From: CAYFUT01 sp964346395
GTDB taxonomy: Bacteria > Bacillota > Halanaerobiia > Halobacteroidales > Halobacteroidaceae
Reading direction: 5' to 3'
Length of the DNA stretch: 42,157 nucleotides
Assembly (NCBI GenBank): GCA_964346395.1
Contig: CAYFUT010000015.1
Coordinates: 1-42,157 of the forward strand
Within the stretch, counting starts at the first letter, position 1; each line of letters opens with the position of its first letter. The notes under the pieces were generated by a model. That model searched no databases. It saw nothing but the letters and a program-made list of their open reading frames with translations, and was not told the origin of the DNA. Of the stretch, positions 8,705 to 16,488 are shown piece after piece. The translations under genes were made by a program, and so were the position numbers.

Positions 8705-9658
8705 TTAGACTTCTTCATAAATAAATCGATACCGGTAATAAAAGAAATGAGCACTATGAGTATGAATGGTTATCATCTTAGCCCGTGGAGGATTAGCAGA
8801 AGAAAAGGCCGCCTCTGGATTAGTATTTAGATGCTTCATACTACCGCTGTAAACTCCCGCTTGGTTTAAAAATAGTTCATCCACCAGCCCCTGTTGCAGC
8901 AAATAATGAGTATAAGTAGGAGCCTCTACTAAAATCCGGTCTATATTATACTGCTTTAAAAAATTAAACAACAATAAATCATCTAACTCTTTCCCGCAGC
9001 CAGCCGTCAAGAGGATAACCTTATCCTCCTGTAATGCCTGGCTTATTTTTGTTAGTAAATCATCAATAGCCGTTTTTCCTAAATCTATCCTCTCCGAAGC
9101 CTGTTCAAGATTTTGCTCAGCATAATCCCCACCCTGCGGTGAAGTAGCAATCACCACCGGAACCTCTGGTTGAGAAAAAAGTAAGTGATCATAGGGAATA
9201 GACTGCCCACTCCGCGAAATTACTATATTTAGCGGTATTCGGTTCTTTTCCAGCAGCTTACAGCGAGCCTGCTCTAAATCTTGATCGTGTAAATGAGCTG
9301 TCAACTTCGGCTCCGCTTGTAGCGTTTTAGGGCCTAAAATTACTCCGTCGCAGTTGGCCCGCAGGAAATTCAGCAGCCAAAAATCAGCCTCAGCTCCGGC
9401 GGGATCAAATTTATTCTGTCGGGCCAGTAAAGTAGAACTAGGATTATCAGAAAAAGCAATGCTGCCGTCTATAGAACTAACAAAACAGCCGAATAATCTG
9501 GGGCGATCCGCTAAATCCGACGGAAGCTTCAGCGGCCCATAAATTTGTTCCGTTTTTTCTGTCTGCAGTTGACTAGAATGATAGCCAGCCGGAATCTCCT
9601 CATAAATCTTAGTTAAAGCTAATTTATTAGCCGAAAATTCTCTCGTTGATAAACTCAT
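8705..9658 (-). CDS. RibD C-terminal/DHFR-like reductase family protein
   Basis: 317 residues with the pyrimidine-reductase fold of the RibD C-terminal domain: GCFVSSIDGSIAF (substrate strand, about 68-80), RANCDGVILGPKTLQAEP (NADPH-binding block, about 110-128), IPLNIVISRSG (about 150-160) and a later ILVEAPTYTHYLLQQGLVDELFLNQAG. A riboflavin-pathway reduction is possible, but the N-terminal deaminase domain of RibD is missing and no rib genes adjoin it, so the substrate is unknown. ATG 9658 follows AGGGGG at good spacing. The longer GTG start at 9691 would put that ribosome site inside the protein. Confidence 0.8.
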   Translation of the reverse strand: MSLSTREFSANKLALTKIYEEIPAGYHSSQLQTEKTEQIYGPLKLPSDLADRPRLFGCFVSSIDGSIAFSDNPSSTLLARQNKFDPAGAEADFWLLNFLRANCDGVILGPKTLQAEPKLTAHLHDQDLEQARCKLLEKNRIPLNIVISRSGQSIPYDHLLFSQPEVPVVIATSPQGGDYAEQNLEQASERIDLGKTAIDDLLTKISQALQEDKVILLTAGCGKELDDLLLFNFLKQYNIDRILVEAPTYTHYLLQQGLVDELFLNQAGVYSGSMKHLNTNPEAAFSSANPPRAKMITIHTHSAHFFYYRYRFIYEEV

Positions 9659-9797
9659 CTTAATCCCCCTACCCACCTTAATTTTTTCCACTTAATGCTT
9701 TGCTTTAAATCTCCAAATTACTAAAATCTAGCTTAAGTTAATGCACATGATAGCAAAATTTAATTCCCTTCCTCCATAGCTTCCACTACTCAGCATT

Positions 9798-10007
9798 CAC
9801 TAGTTATTTCCCCGTTTTTAGGTTTATCATTTATCATTTTCCATTCTCCATTNNNNNNNNNNNNNNNNNNNNNNNNNNNNNNNNNNNNNNNNNNNNNNNN
9901 NNNNNNNNNNNNNNNNNNNNNNNNNNNNNNNNNNNNNNNNNNNNNNNNNNNNCACTAGTTATTTCCCCGTTTTTAGGTTTATCATTTATCATTTTCCATT
10001 CTCCATT
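9798..10007. other. false gap: 55-bp duplication around 100 N, with 7-nt repeats
   Basis: Bases 9798-9852 and 9953-10007 are identical over exactly 55 bp on either side of 100 N (9853-9952), so the contigs overlap and 155 bp should be removed. The repeated stretch itself holds degenerate 7-nt units (TTATCAT twice, then CCATTCT units running to about 10018). The rest of 9659-10016 is spacer with no gene that I can see. Confidence 0.85.
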
Positions 10008-10016
10008 CTCCATTCT

Positions 10017-10664
10017 CTACCACCCGTTTTCTCCTACTAACGGCACAAACCGAACTCTGCCTAATTCTTTTTTCTTTAGCTCACCGTCGTTTAACTTCTC
10101 TACCTGATACAACTGCTGCACCTGTTTTTTGCCCGCTGGAATCACCAAGCAACCGCCTACTACTAGCTGTTCCAGCAGTTCATCGGGAATTCCCGGCGCT
10201 GCTGCACTGACCATTATCCCATCATAAGGCGCTTCTTTTGACCAGCCCTTCGTTCCATCACCGATATGAACCTCTACATTAGTACATTCCACTTCCCTCA
10301 ATCGTTCTTCTGCCTGCTGACCCAGCGATGAGTAGCGTTCCACCCCATAGACAGATTCCACAACCCGCGACAAAACCGCCGCCGCATACCCCGAGCCAAT
10401 GCCAACTTCTAATATTTTATCCTCCGGCTTAGGCTGCAGAGCCTGGATCATACTAGCTACAATATAAGGTTGACTGATGGTCTGACCTTCCCCAATCGGC
10501 AGCGGCCCATCCCGATAGGCATCCTCTCGCTTCTCCTGCGGCACAAACTTTTCCCGAGGTACAGTACGAAAGGCTTCCAGAACCGCATCATCATCTATTC
10601 CGCGGGCAATTAACTGCTCGTTGATCATTCTTGCTCTCTGTTCCTGGTAAGTTGTTTTAGTCAC
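10017..10664 (-). CDS. pcm: protein-L-isoaspartate O-methyltransferase
   Basis: 215 residues. It repairs isoaspartyl damage by transferring methyl from SAM to L-isoaspartyl side chains in aged proteins, in the cytoplasm. Family signatures: RMINEQLIARGIDDDAVLEAF at the N-terminus, GEGQTISQPYIVASM (substrate block, about 58-72), the SAM motif ILEVGIGSGYAAAVLS and the post-motif GDGTKGW. The start is GTG 10664, set by GGAGG at 10672-10676. It is transcribed away from queT; the 265-bp region between them holds the queT promoter and an imperfect CTTCGCTTT/AAAGCGAAG pair (10712-10720, 10749-10757). Confidence 0.95.
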   Translation of the reverse strand: MTKTTYQEQRARMINEQLIARGIDDDAVLEAFRTVPREKFVPQEKREDAYRDGPLPIGEGQTISQPYIVASMIQALQPKPEDKILEVGIGSGYAAAVLSRVVESVYGVERYSSLGQQAEERLREVECTNVEVHIGDGTKGWSKEAPYDGIMVSAAAPGIPDELLEQLVVGGCLVIPAGKKQVQQLYQVEKLNDGELKKKELGRVRFVPLVGENGW

Positions 10665-10812
10665 TCTCCGCCCTCCTTTATTTGCTTTAGGATTCTCAAC
10701 AAAGATATTAGCTTCGCTTTGCTCGCGTCACGGCTAAATCAGTCCTCTAAAGCGAAGGAATAAAAAGATTTCACTATTAGGATTTGCCGATATAATTAAT
10801 TTTAATCAACAG

Positions 10813-10841
10813 TTTCCATTTTTATTGCTCCATGATATAAT
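10813..10841 (+). promoter_or_regulatory. promoter of queT
   Basis: TTTCCA (10813-10818), a 17-bp spacer and TATAAT (10836-10841). The predicted start, near 10848, falls exactly where the leader hairpin begins. Confidence 0.7.
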
Positions 10842-10848
10842 GAGGATT

Positions 10849-10881
10849 GTCCTTTTAGTATCTCCAAACTAAAAAAAGGAC
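10849..10881 (+). other. 5'-terminal leader hairpin before the riboswitch
   Basis: GTCCTTTTAGT (10849-10859) pairs with ACT...AAAAGGAC (10868-10881), with a three-A bulge. It would form the first bases of the queT mRNA, directly next to the preQ1 aptamer. A role in mRNA stability or in insulating the aptamer is inference. Confidence 0.55.
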
Positions 10882-10917
10882 AGCAGTCGCAACTACCTGC
10901 TATAAAATACTAAGGAG
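10882..10917 (+). promoter_or_regulatory. preQ1-I riboswitch overlapping the ribosome site of queT
   Basis: The layout matches the compact class I preQ1 aptamer: P1 AGCAG (10882-10886) with CTGCT (10897-10901), the recognition loop TCGCAACTAC (10887-10896) containing the conserved UCGCA, then an A-rich tail ATAAAATACT that ends in AAGGAG (10912-10917). The tail would dock into the P1 groove and hide the Shine-Dalgarno bases when preQ1 binds, a translational off-switch like that of the Thermoanaerobacter aptamer. The downstream gene is a queuosine-precursor transporter, as expected. Confidence 0.88.
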
Positions 10918-10929
10918 TGAACCTAAATC

Positions 10930-11409
10930 ATGGAAACTAAAACGTTAACTAAAATTGGAGGCATAGCTGCCTTGTACGCAGTGATTACTATTTTATTCAA
11001 CCCGATAAGTTACGGCCCTATCCAGGTCAGAATTTCAGAAGGGCTGACTATCTTACCCTTCTTCCTCGGACCGTGGTCCGCAGTCGGCTTATGGCTCGGC
11101 TGTTTAATCGCCAATCTTGCCGGGGGTTTAGGGTTAATTGATGTTATTTTCGGCAGTCTATTGACTTTAATTGCTGGTCTGCTAACCTCACAGTTTAATA
11201 ATATCTGGCTGGCAGGGCTGCCGCCCGTAGTTATTAATGCTTTGGGAGTAGCAGGAATACTAAAGTATGTGCTTGAATTAGAAAAGGCTTATTTAATAAT
11301 TGCCCTGCAAGTGGGCATTGGAGAGGCAGTTGCTGTTTATCTAATTGGAGTTTTAGGGCTAGGACAAGCCTTTAAGCGAACTAAACTAAAATCAATACTA
11401 ATAGATTAA
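10930..11409 (+). CDS. queT: QueT queuosine-precursor transporter (ECF S component)
   Basis: 159 residues, almost wholly membrane-embedded, with 5-6 hydrophobic segments. The QueT family block near the N-terminus is clear (ALYAVITILFNPISYGPIQVRISE), followed by GPWSAVGLWLGCLIANLAGGLGLIDVIFGS. It should be the substrate-binding S subunit that works with a shared energy-coupling module to import preQ0/preQ1 or queuine for tRNA modification; the ECF module is not in this window. Start ATG 10930 lies 12 nt after the riboswitch-controlled AAGGAG, a slightly long spacing. The riboswitch independently supports the function. Confidence 0.93.
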   Translation: METKTLTKIGGIAALYAVITILFNPISYGPIQVRISEGLTILPFFLGPWSAVGLWLGCLIANLAGGLGLIDVIFGSLLTLIAGLLTSQFNNIWLAGLPPVVINALGVAGILKYVLELEKAYLIIALQVGIGEAVAVYLIGVLGLGQAFKRTKLKSILID

Positions 11410-11414
11410 CTAGT

Positions 11415-11446
11415 AATTCCGGGCCGTTTGCAGTTGGCCCGGAATT
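11415..11446. terminator. bidirectional terminator of queT and the ferredoxin gene
   Basis: AATTCCGGGCC (11415-11425) pairs with GGCCCGGAATT (11436-11446) across a 10-nt loop. The loop and right arm include AGTTGGCCCGG (11432-11442). Confidence 0.85.
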
Positions 11447-11492
11447 ATTATTATTACAGCTTTAGCTTACATCATTAGTTTGCAACAGTTAA

Positions 11493-11669
11493 TTATTCCT
11501 GAGCAATACAGTCTACAGGACAAGTAGAAGCACACGCCCCACAGTCTATACATTCATCTGTATCAATCACTCGCTTACCATTATCCTTTTCTGAAATACA
11601 GTCTACAGGACAGACTGGTTCACACTGTCCACAAGCTATACATTCTCCTTCATCAATCTTATAAGCCAT
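11493..11669 (-). CDS. 2[4Fe-4S] ferredoxin
   Basis: A 58-residue clostridial-type ferredoxin. Two CxxCxxCxxxC sets are seen: Cys10, 13, 16, 20 and Cys40, 43, 46, 50. Each is followed by a P-V-D-C-I turn carrying one extra Cys (24 and 54). The protein is a small, acidic, low-potential electron carrier for anaerobic metabolism. ATG 11669 follows AGGGGGAG. It lies 37 bp downstream of topA and may be read from the same transcript, ending at 11415-11446. Confidence 0.95.
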   Translation of the reverse strand: MAYKIDEGECIACGQCEPVCPVDCISEKDNGKRVIDTDECIDCGACASTCPVDCIAQE

Positions 11670-11706
11670 AATTCTCTCCCCCTTTTAAATTATAAATTTA
11701 TTTATA

Positions 11707-13956
11707 TTATTCTTCATCCTCCGCCAACTGTTCAGTATGCCTACATTTGGGGTAATTAGTACAACCTAAAAATGAACCCCGCTTAGTTGTTACCTTGCGC
11801 AATAAGCCGGTTTCACACTCCGGACAGTGGCCGTATTTACCGCCGGCTTCCTTAAACTTCTCCATTGCTTCCTTAATTTCAATATATTCCCCTTCAGGAA
11901 GTTCAAACCCATCCGGAATACTAATTGTATCTCCACAATCACACTGCGGAAACTCGCTGCACCCTAAAAACTTTCCCCGTTTACCTTCTCTGACTACCAT
12001 GGGGTTGCCATTTGAACATTTATAATCAGTGGTTACTACTTGTGATTTTTTCTCTTCCTCTTCTTTCTGTTTTTCCTCTAACCGCTCTTTAATCTGCAGA
12101 TAGCCATCTTTAATCTGCCGGCTGTCAATAGTAATCTCCTGGGGAATATTAACCGTATGCTGGCAGTCAGGATAGTTAGCACACCCCAGAAACTTACCGG
12201 TCTTACCTTCTTTAAGTACCATATCAGCTCCGCATTCTTCACAAGTTACATCTGTTTTAATCTGATAAGATTTTTCATCTACTTCCTTTTCCTTTAACTC
12301 TTTTAATTCCGGCTCGAAGGTAGACCAGAAATCATCCAAATACTCCTTCCAGTCCAACTCTCCATGGCTGATACTATCCAGCCCTTCTTCCATTTCCGCT
12401 GTAAAATCTACACTAATTAAGTTAGGAAAATGTTCAACTAAAAAATCATTGACCTGGATTCCCAGCGTAGTTGGATAAAACTTTCCTTTTTTTACCTTCA
12501 CATAACTTCTCTTTTTCAGGGTTGATACAATATTACTGAAGGTAGACGGACGGCCGATATTCTTCTTTTCCAGCGTTTTTACCATTTTACTCTCCGAATA
12601 TCGTTCCGGCGGACTAGTTTGTTTCTGGTTAACCTTTAACTTGGCTAACTCTACTTCTTCTCCTTTACTTAAATCAGGTAATTGGCTTTTATAATTAGAA
12701 TTATTCCGCGATAAATTAGCAAAATAACCATCAAAAGTGATTTTATTGACTAATCCGCGGAACTGATAACCATCTTTTTCCGTTAAAATTTCTAACTGCT
12801 CATACTCCATCGGGGCCAATTGCGAATTTAAAAAACTATTCCAGATTAATTTATATAATTTATACTGATCTTTGCTTAAACTATCCTCTACTTGCTTAGG
12901 AGTTCGATAAATAGAAGTCGGACGTATTGCTTCGTGAGCATCTTGAGCACTTTCCGATACGCTACGCGAATAGCTGTAAGTATACTCCGGGCCAAAATTA
13001 TCTTTAATAAATTTCTGCGCCTGACCCTTAGCTTCCTTACTTACCCGAATGCTATCCGTACGCATATAGGTGATTAAACCTACCGTCTGACCGTCAACTT
13101 CTACACCTTCATACAGCTTCTGAGCTAAATACATCGTCTTTTTCGAAGAAAATCGAAGTTGTTTATAAGCCGTCTGCTGTAGGGTAGAAGTAGTAAACGG
13201 CGGATACGGATATTTTTTCTTTTTTTCCTTGTCTAAACCAGTAATCGTAAACTGATCACCGGTGCTGATCTTCTGTTTCAACTCTTCAACCTTATCTTCT
13301 TGCTGCAGCCGCGACTTTTTAACCCGTCGGTCAGCCACTTTATTCAACTTAAAATCTTTTAAATTATCAGCAAAATTACCCTTTATCAACCAATAATCCT
13401 GCGGCTCAAAATCTTCAATCTCCCGTTCTAAATCCACCACTAACTTAAGGGCTACGCTCTGCACCCGACCCGCTGACAAACCCCGGCGAATAAACTTCCA
13501 CAACAGCGGCGACAATTTATAACCAACCAATCTATCCAGAATACGGCGAGCCTGCTGGGAATTAACCCGGTTCTGATCTATATCCCGCGGATTATTAATT
13601 CCCGTTTCAATTCCGCTTTTCGTTATCTCATTAAAAGTAACCCGCCTATACTCCTCATCTACCAGCTCTAGAGCCTGCTTAACATGCCAGGCAATTGCTT
13701 CCCCTTCTCGATCTGGGTCACTAGCTATATAAACAGTCTCTGCCTGTTGATTATACTTTTGTAAATTATCCAGTGCTTTTTGATTAGTAATTACATAGGT
13801 AGGTTCAAAATCATTTTCTATATCTACAGCTAGTTCCTTTTCCGGCAAATCACGAAAATGACCTAAGCTAGACTGTACTTTATATCCAGTACCCAAATAT
13901 TTATTAATTGTTTTCGCTTTAGCTGGACTCTCTACTACAACTAAGTTATACCCCAT
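11707..13956 (-). CDS. topA: DNA topoisomerase I
   Basis: 749 residues, type IA topoisomerase that relaxes negative supercoils. Toprim domain: LVVVESPAKAKTINKYL at the N-terminus and SDPDREGEAIAWH. Domain IV: LVGYKLSPLLWKFIRRGLSAGRVQSVAL. Catalytic Tyr: in GLITYMRTDSIRVS (about 297-310). Three C-terminal zinc-ribbon modules follow; the first and third have CxxC pairs, while the second begins YKCSNG and has lost one Cys of its first pair. ATG 13956 is about 10 nt from GGAGG at 13967-13971; an upstream TTG at 13962 is too close to that site. The promoter is at 14022-14049. Confidence 0.97.
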   Translation of the reverse strand: MGYNLVVVESPAKAKTINKYLGTGYKVQSSLGHFRDLPEKELAVDIENDFEPTYVITNQKALDNLQKYNQQAETVYIASDPDREGEAIAWHVKQALELVDEEYRRVTFNEITKSGIETGINNPRDIDQNRVNSQQARRILDRLVGYKLSPLLWKFIRRGLSAGRVQSVALKLVVDLEREIEDFEPQDYWLIKGNFADNLKDFKLNKVADRRVKKSRLQQEDKVEELKQKISTGDQFTITGLDKEKKKKYPYPPFTTSTLQQTAYKQLRFSSKKTMYLAQKLYEGVEVDGQTVGLITYMRTDSIRVSKEAKGQAQKFIKDNFGPEYTYSYSRSVSESAQDAHEAIRPTSIYRTPKQVEDSLSKDQYKLYKLIWNSFLNSQLAPMEYEQLEILTEKDGYQFRGLVNKITFDGYFANLSRNNSNYKSQLPDLSKGEEVELAKLKVNQKQTSPPERYSESKMVKTLEKKNIGRPSTFSNIVSTLKKRSYVKVKKGKFYPTTLGIQVNDFLVEHFPNLISVDFTAEMEEGLDSISHGELDWKEYLDDFWSTFEPELKELKEKEVDEKSYQIKTDVTCEECGADMVLKEGKTGKFLGCANYPDCQHTVNIPQEITIDSRQIKDGYLQIKERLEEKQKEEEEKKSQVVTTDYKCSNGNPMVVREGKRGKFLGCSEFPQCDCGDTISIPDGFELPEGEYIEIKEAMEKFKEAGGKYGHCPECETGLLRKVTTKRGSFLGCTNYPKCRHTEQLAEDEE

Positions 13957-14021
13957 TACCAACTAACCTCCTCTGCAAAATCCCAAATTTATATGAATAA
14001 ATTTAGTTTTATTTTATAATT

Positions 14022-14049
14022 ATTATAGCAAATACTAATATTTAATCAA
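14022..14049 (-). promoter_or_regulatory. promoter of topA
   Basis: On the minus strand: TTGATT (14049-14044), a 16-bp spacer and TATAAT (14027-14022), about 65 bp before the topA start. Confidence 0.7.
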
Positions 14050-14082
14050 CCACTTTTTCTAAAAGAATAATAAATATAAGAT

Positions 14083-14241
14083 TTAATTAGATTCAGCAAA
14101 CAACTCTAGAGCTTTAGAAGCTACTCGGCGGCCGAAAATTTCAGCTCGCTCCTGCTGCTCTTCGGTTCCGTCAGCCAAACAGACAGCACCGTAATGAGTA
14201 TAAGGTTTACCTGCACCTGCTCCTCCAGAATAAACAACCAT
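14083..14241 (-). pseudogene. C-terminal remnant of a flavodoxin-like FMN reductase
   Basis: An open frame of 52 codons reads MVVYSGGAGAGKPYTHYGAV and then ADGTEEQQERAEIFGRRVASKALELF. As I recall, this looks like the last quarter of NADPH-dependent FMN reductase/flavoprotein family members of about 180-200 residues. The flavin-binding N-terminal part is absent, an in-frame TGA sits three codons upstream, and there is no ribosome site. It lies 25 bp downstream of the chemoreceptor. Most likely a decayed gene end; a short real gene is less likely. Confidence 0.5.
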
Positions 14242-14266
14242 ACCTAATCAACTGGGCCTTCAAAAC

Positions 14267-15619
14267 CTAACGGTTTTTACAAGCCTCATCCAAATCTATA
14301 CTGATTTGGGTGGGAGTATTGACTTGCTCTAACTTTTCTACTAACTGTTCAGTCTTTTCAACTACTTGCTGCAGACTTATTTCCTTTGTTTCCACTTCTT
14401 CTGAAATCTCTACCAATAAAGATTCAAGCTGGGAAAATACCTGTTTTGTTTCTTCTACGACCGTTTTGCCGGTCTGCGATTTCTCTTCCACTTGATTTAT
14501 AACCTGCAGCCCAGCTTCTGATTTATATTCAGTCTGTTCAATTAACTGATTGATTTTTTCAGTAGCCGCTGTAGTCTTCTCTGCTAATTCTCTAATTTCA
14601 TCCGCCACTACGCTAAAGCCTTGACCGACTTCTTCCTTCTCGCTTACTGCTGAACTATCACCTGCTCTAGCAGCTTCAATTGCTGCATTTAAAGCCAATA
14701 AATTAGTCTGGGCAGCAATATCATTAATCAATTCTGCTATCTGACTAATTTCTTGAAAACTATCAGTTAATTCTGCAAACTCCGTTACTGCTGCTTCTCC
14801 TAATTCTTGGATTTCCTCTATCTGCATTGTTACCCGTTCTAACTTATCACTGCCCTTTTGCAGCTGCGAACTTGTTTTAGCTGCTAAATTACTGATCTGT
14901 TCACTATTAGTTGTCCATTTGCGGCTAGTCTCAGTAATTTCTCTACCCAAATTAATTGCATTATCTATCACTGTTTTATTCTTACGGGTCAAATCAGCTA
15001 TTTGTTGCTGGTCTTCAACAACAGTTGTCCATCTTTTTACTTTTTTATTTAATTTTTCTTTCTCACTAATTATTTTTTCTAACTTTTGTTTATTATCGGC
15101 AGCTGCGGCCGCCCAATATACAGCTTTATCAATCAATAAACTGCAAAATATCCCTTCCGCTAATAAGAAACAAGCAATTAACAGCCAACTTTCCCACTTA
15201 TAATATTTTAAATATTTAGCTTTAAAAATTAATAAACCAACTGCATTAGTAGTAAACAAAGCAGACAAATATATAAATACTACTCTTTTATTTAGATAAA
15301 GAGCTACTATTACCAGGTAAATAAAATAAGGTACTAAGGCAGAAAAACTAAAATTCCCCACAGTAATAAAATAATAAGTAGCTCCTACTGCCAAACAAAC
15401 AGTTACTAGATATTTGCCTATACCTCTATATTTAGTCTGCCTAAACCTATCCCCAGCGTAAACTAAACCAAGAAATAAAAGTGCTAACCCTACTTTTTCT
15501 AAATTAAACTCAAGTGAAGAGCTAAAGGTGGAAATCAGCAGTACTAATAAAACCAACCCACTGATAATCCAATTTATTTTTCGTTCTTCCTGATTTAAGT
15601 TACCTCTACTCACCGTCAT
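14267..15619 (-). CDS. methyl-accepting chemotaxis-type receptor with multi-span membrane domain
   Basis: 450 residues. The N-terminal 165 or so residues are about six hydrophobic segments with short loops and no large extracellular sensor, so it probably senses within the membrane. A coiled-coil signalling domain follows, with the kinase-contact tip IAAQTNLLALNAAIEAARAG and VVADEIRELAEKTTAATEKI. Between the two halves of that motif, AGDSSAVSEKEEVGQGF replaces the usual AGE-x-GRGF and adds about nine residues. There is no obvious HAMP domain. It stands alone; no che genes are in view. The start at ATG 15619 has only a loose GAAGGG site. Confidence 0.88.
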   Translation of the reverse strand: MTVSRGNLNQEERKINWIISGLVLLVLLISTFSSSLEFNLEKVGLALLFLGLVYAGDRFRQTKYRGIGKYLVTVCLAVGATYYFITVGNFSFSALVPYFIYLVIVALYLNKRVVFIYLSALFTTNAVGLLIFKAKYLKYYKWESWLLIACFLLAEGIFCSLLIDKAVYWAAAAADNKQKLEKIISEKEKLNKKVKRWTTVVEDQQQIADLTRKNKTVIDNAINLGREITETSRKWTTNSEQISNLAAKTSSQLQKGSDKLERVTMQIEEIQELGEAAVTEFAELTDSFQEISQIAELINDIAAQTNLLALNAAIEAARAGDSSAVSEKEEVGQGFSVVADEIRELAEKTTAATEKINQLIEQTEYKSEAGLQVINQVEEKSQTGKTVVEETKQVFSQLESLLVEISEEVETKEISLQQVVEKTEQLVEKLEQVNTPTQISIDLDEACKNR

Positions 15620-15799
15620 TAATAACCCGCCCTTCCTTGCCTTGTTAAAAATATTTTTTCATTATTTTCTTTATGTTATAAATTTATAGATTAGTTTAAT
15701 ATATCCTCTTTTTTTAAGGCAGAGGATAAAATTAAGACTGACAGTTTTCACTACTGCCTAATAAATATAGACTTAAAATTACCGTCAATAATAGAAAAA

Positions 15800-15830
15800 A
15801 CAGACCGGAGATAAAATCCCCACGGTTTGT
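15800..15830 (-). terminator. terminator after the methyltransferase gene
   Basis: On the minus strand ACAAACCG...CGGTCTGT (one mismatch) encloses GGGGAT/ATCTCC and is followed by TTTTTTCTATT. A second hairpin, TATCCTCT/AGAGGATA (15702-15709, 15721-15728), lies further on, in the leader of the chemoreceptor gene. Confidence 0.7.
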
Positions 15831-15863
15831 CCTTCAAATAAATTACATTTAATTTAAACTTAA

Positions 15864-16454
15864 TTAGCTAGATTTCTTTAGTAAAACATTAAGCCAGGGT
15901 TCTCCCCTGCGGTCTTCTCTATTATCTCCAGTCTGCCACATTTTTATAATCTTTATTCCGTTAACTAGCTCTATTAATTCTTCAAAAGTAGTCTGGTTAT
16001 AATAATTAAAGAACCTACCTCCCTGTCTAACTTCATAATTTCCGTATTTAAATGATAAATACATTATTCCGTTTGGGAATAGAGCTCTTACTAACCTGTT
16101 TAAAATAGAATCAATTTCTTTCTTACTAACGTGAAGTAAAGAAGCACAAGCCCAAATACCGGCGAATTCTTCTTTAAAATCAATCTCTTTAAATTTCAAA
16201 TGTAAAACTCTTTGGTCTAATAACTCAGAACTTAACTTAACCATTTCTTTAGCCCCATCCAGCGCTGTAACTTGATAACCGTGCTTTAAAAAATATAAAC
16301 TATCTCGTCCGGAACCGCAGCCTACATCTAAAATACGAGCGCCCTCATCTAAATACTGTAAAAATTCCCGATATAAGTTCTCCATATCAACAGTAATAGT
16401 CTTTTCGTAATATTCTTCTGCTCGTTGATTATAATACTCAATTGTTTGGTCCAT
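15864..16454 (-). CDS. class I SAM-dependent methyltransferase
   Basis: 196 residues with the Rossmann-type SAM fold: ARILDVGCGSGRDSLYFLKHG (motif I), VTALDGAKEMVKLS (motif II), GIWACASLLHV (motif IV) and LFPNGIMYLSFKYG (post-motif strand). The substrate is unknown; the layout resembles small-molecule methyltransferases rather than RNA enzymes. ATG 16454 follows TGAGGTG at good spacing and is preferred over an in-frame GTG at 16463. It starts 34 bp after the LacI-type regulator and is probably co-transcribed with it. Confidence 0.85.
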   Translation of the reverse strand: MDQTIEYYNQRAEEYYEKTITVDMENLYREFLQYLDEGARILDVGCGSGRDSLYFLKHGYQVTALDGAKEMVKLSSELLDQRVLHLKFKEIDFKEEFAGIWACASLLHVSKKEIDSILNRLVRALFPNGIMYLSFKYGNYEVRQGGRFFNYYNQTTFEELIELVNGIKIIKMWQTGDNREDRRGEPWLNVLLKKSS

Positions 16455-16488
16455 CTTAATCACCTCACTACCAGCCTACTTCCTAAAC

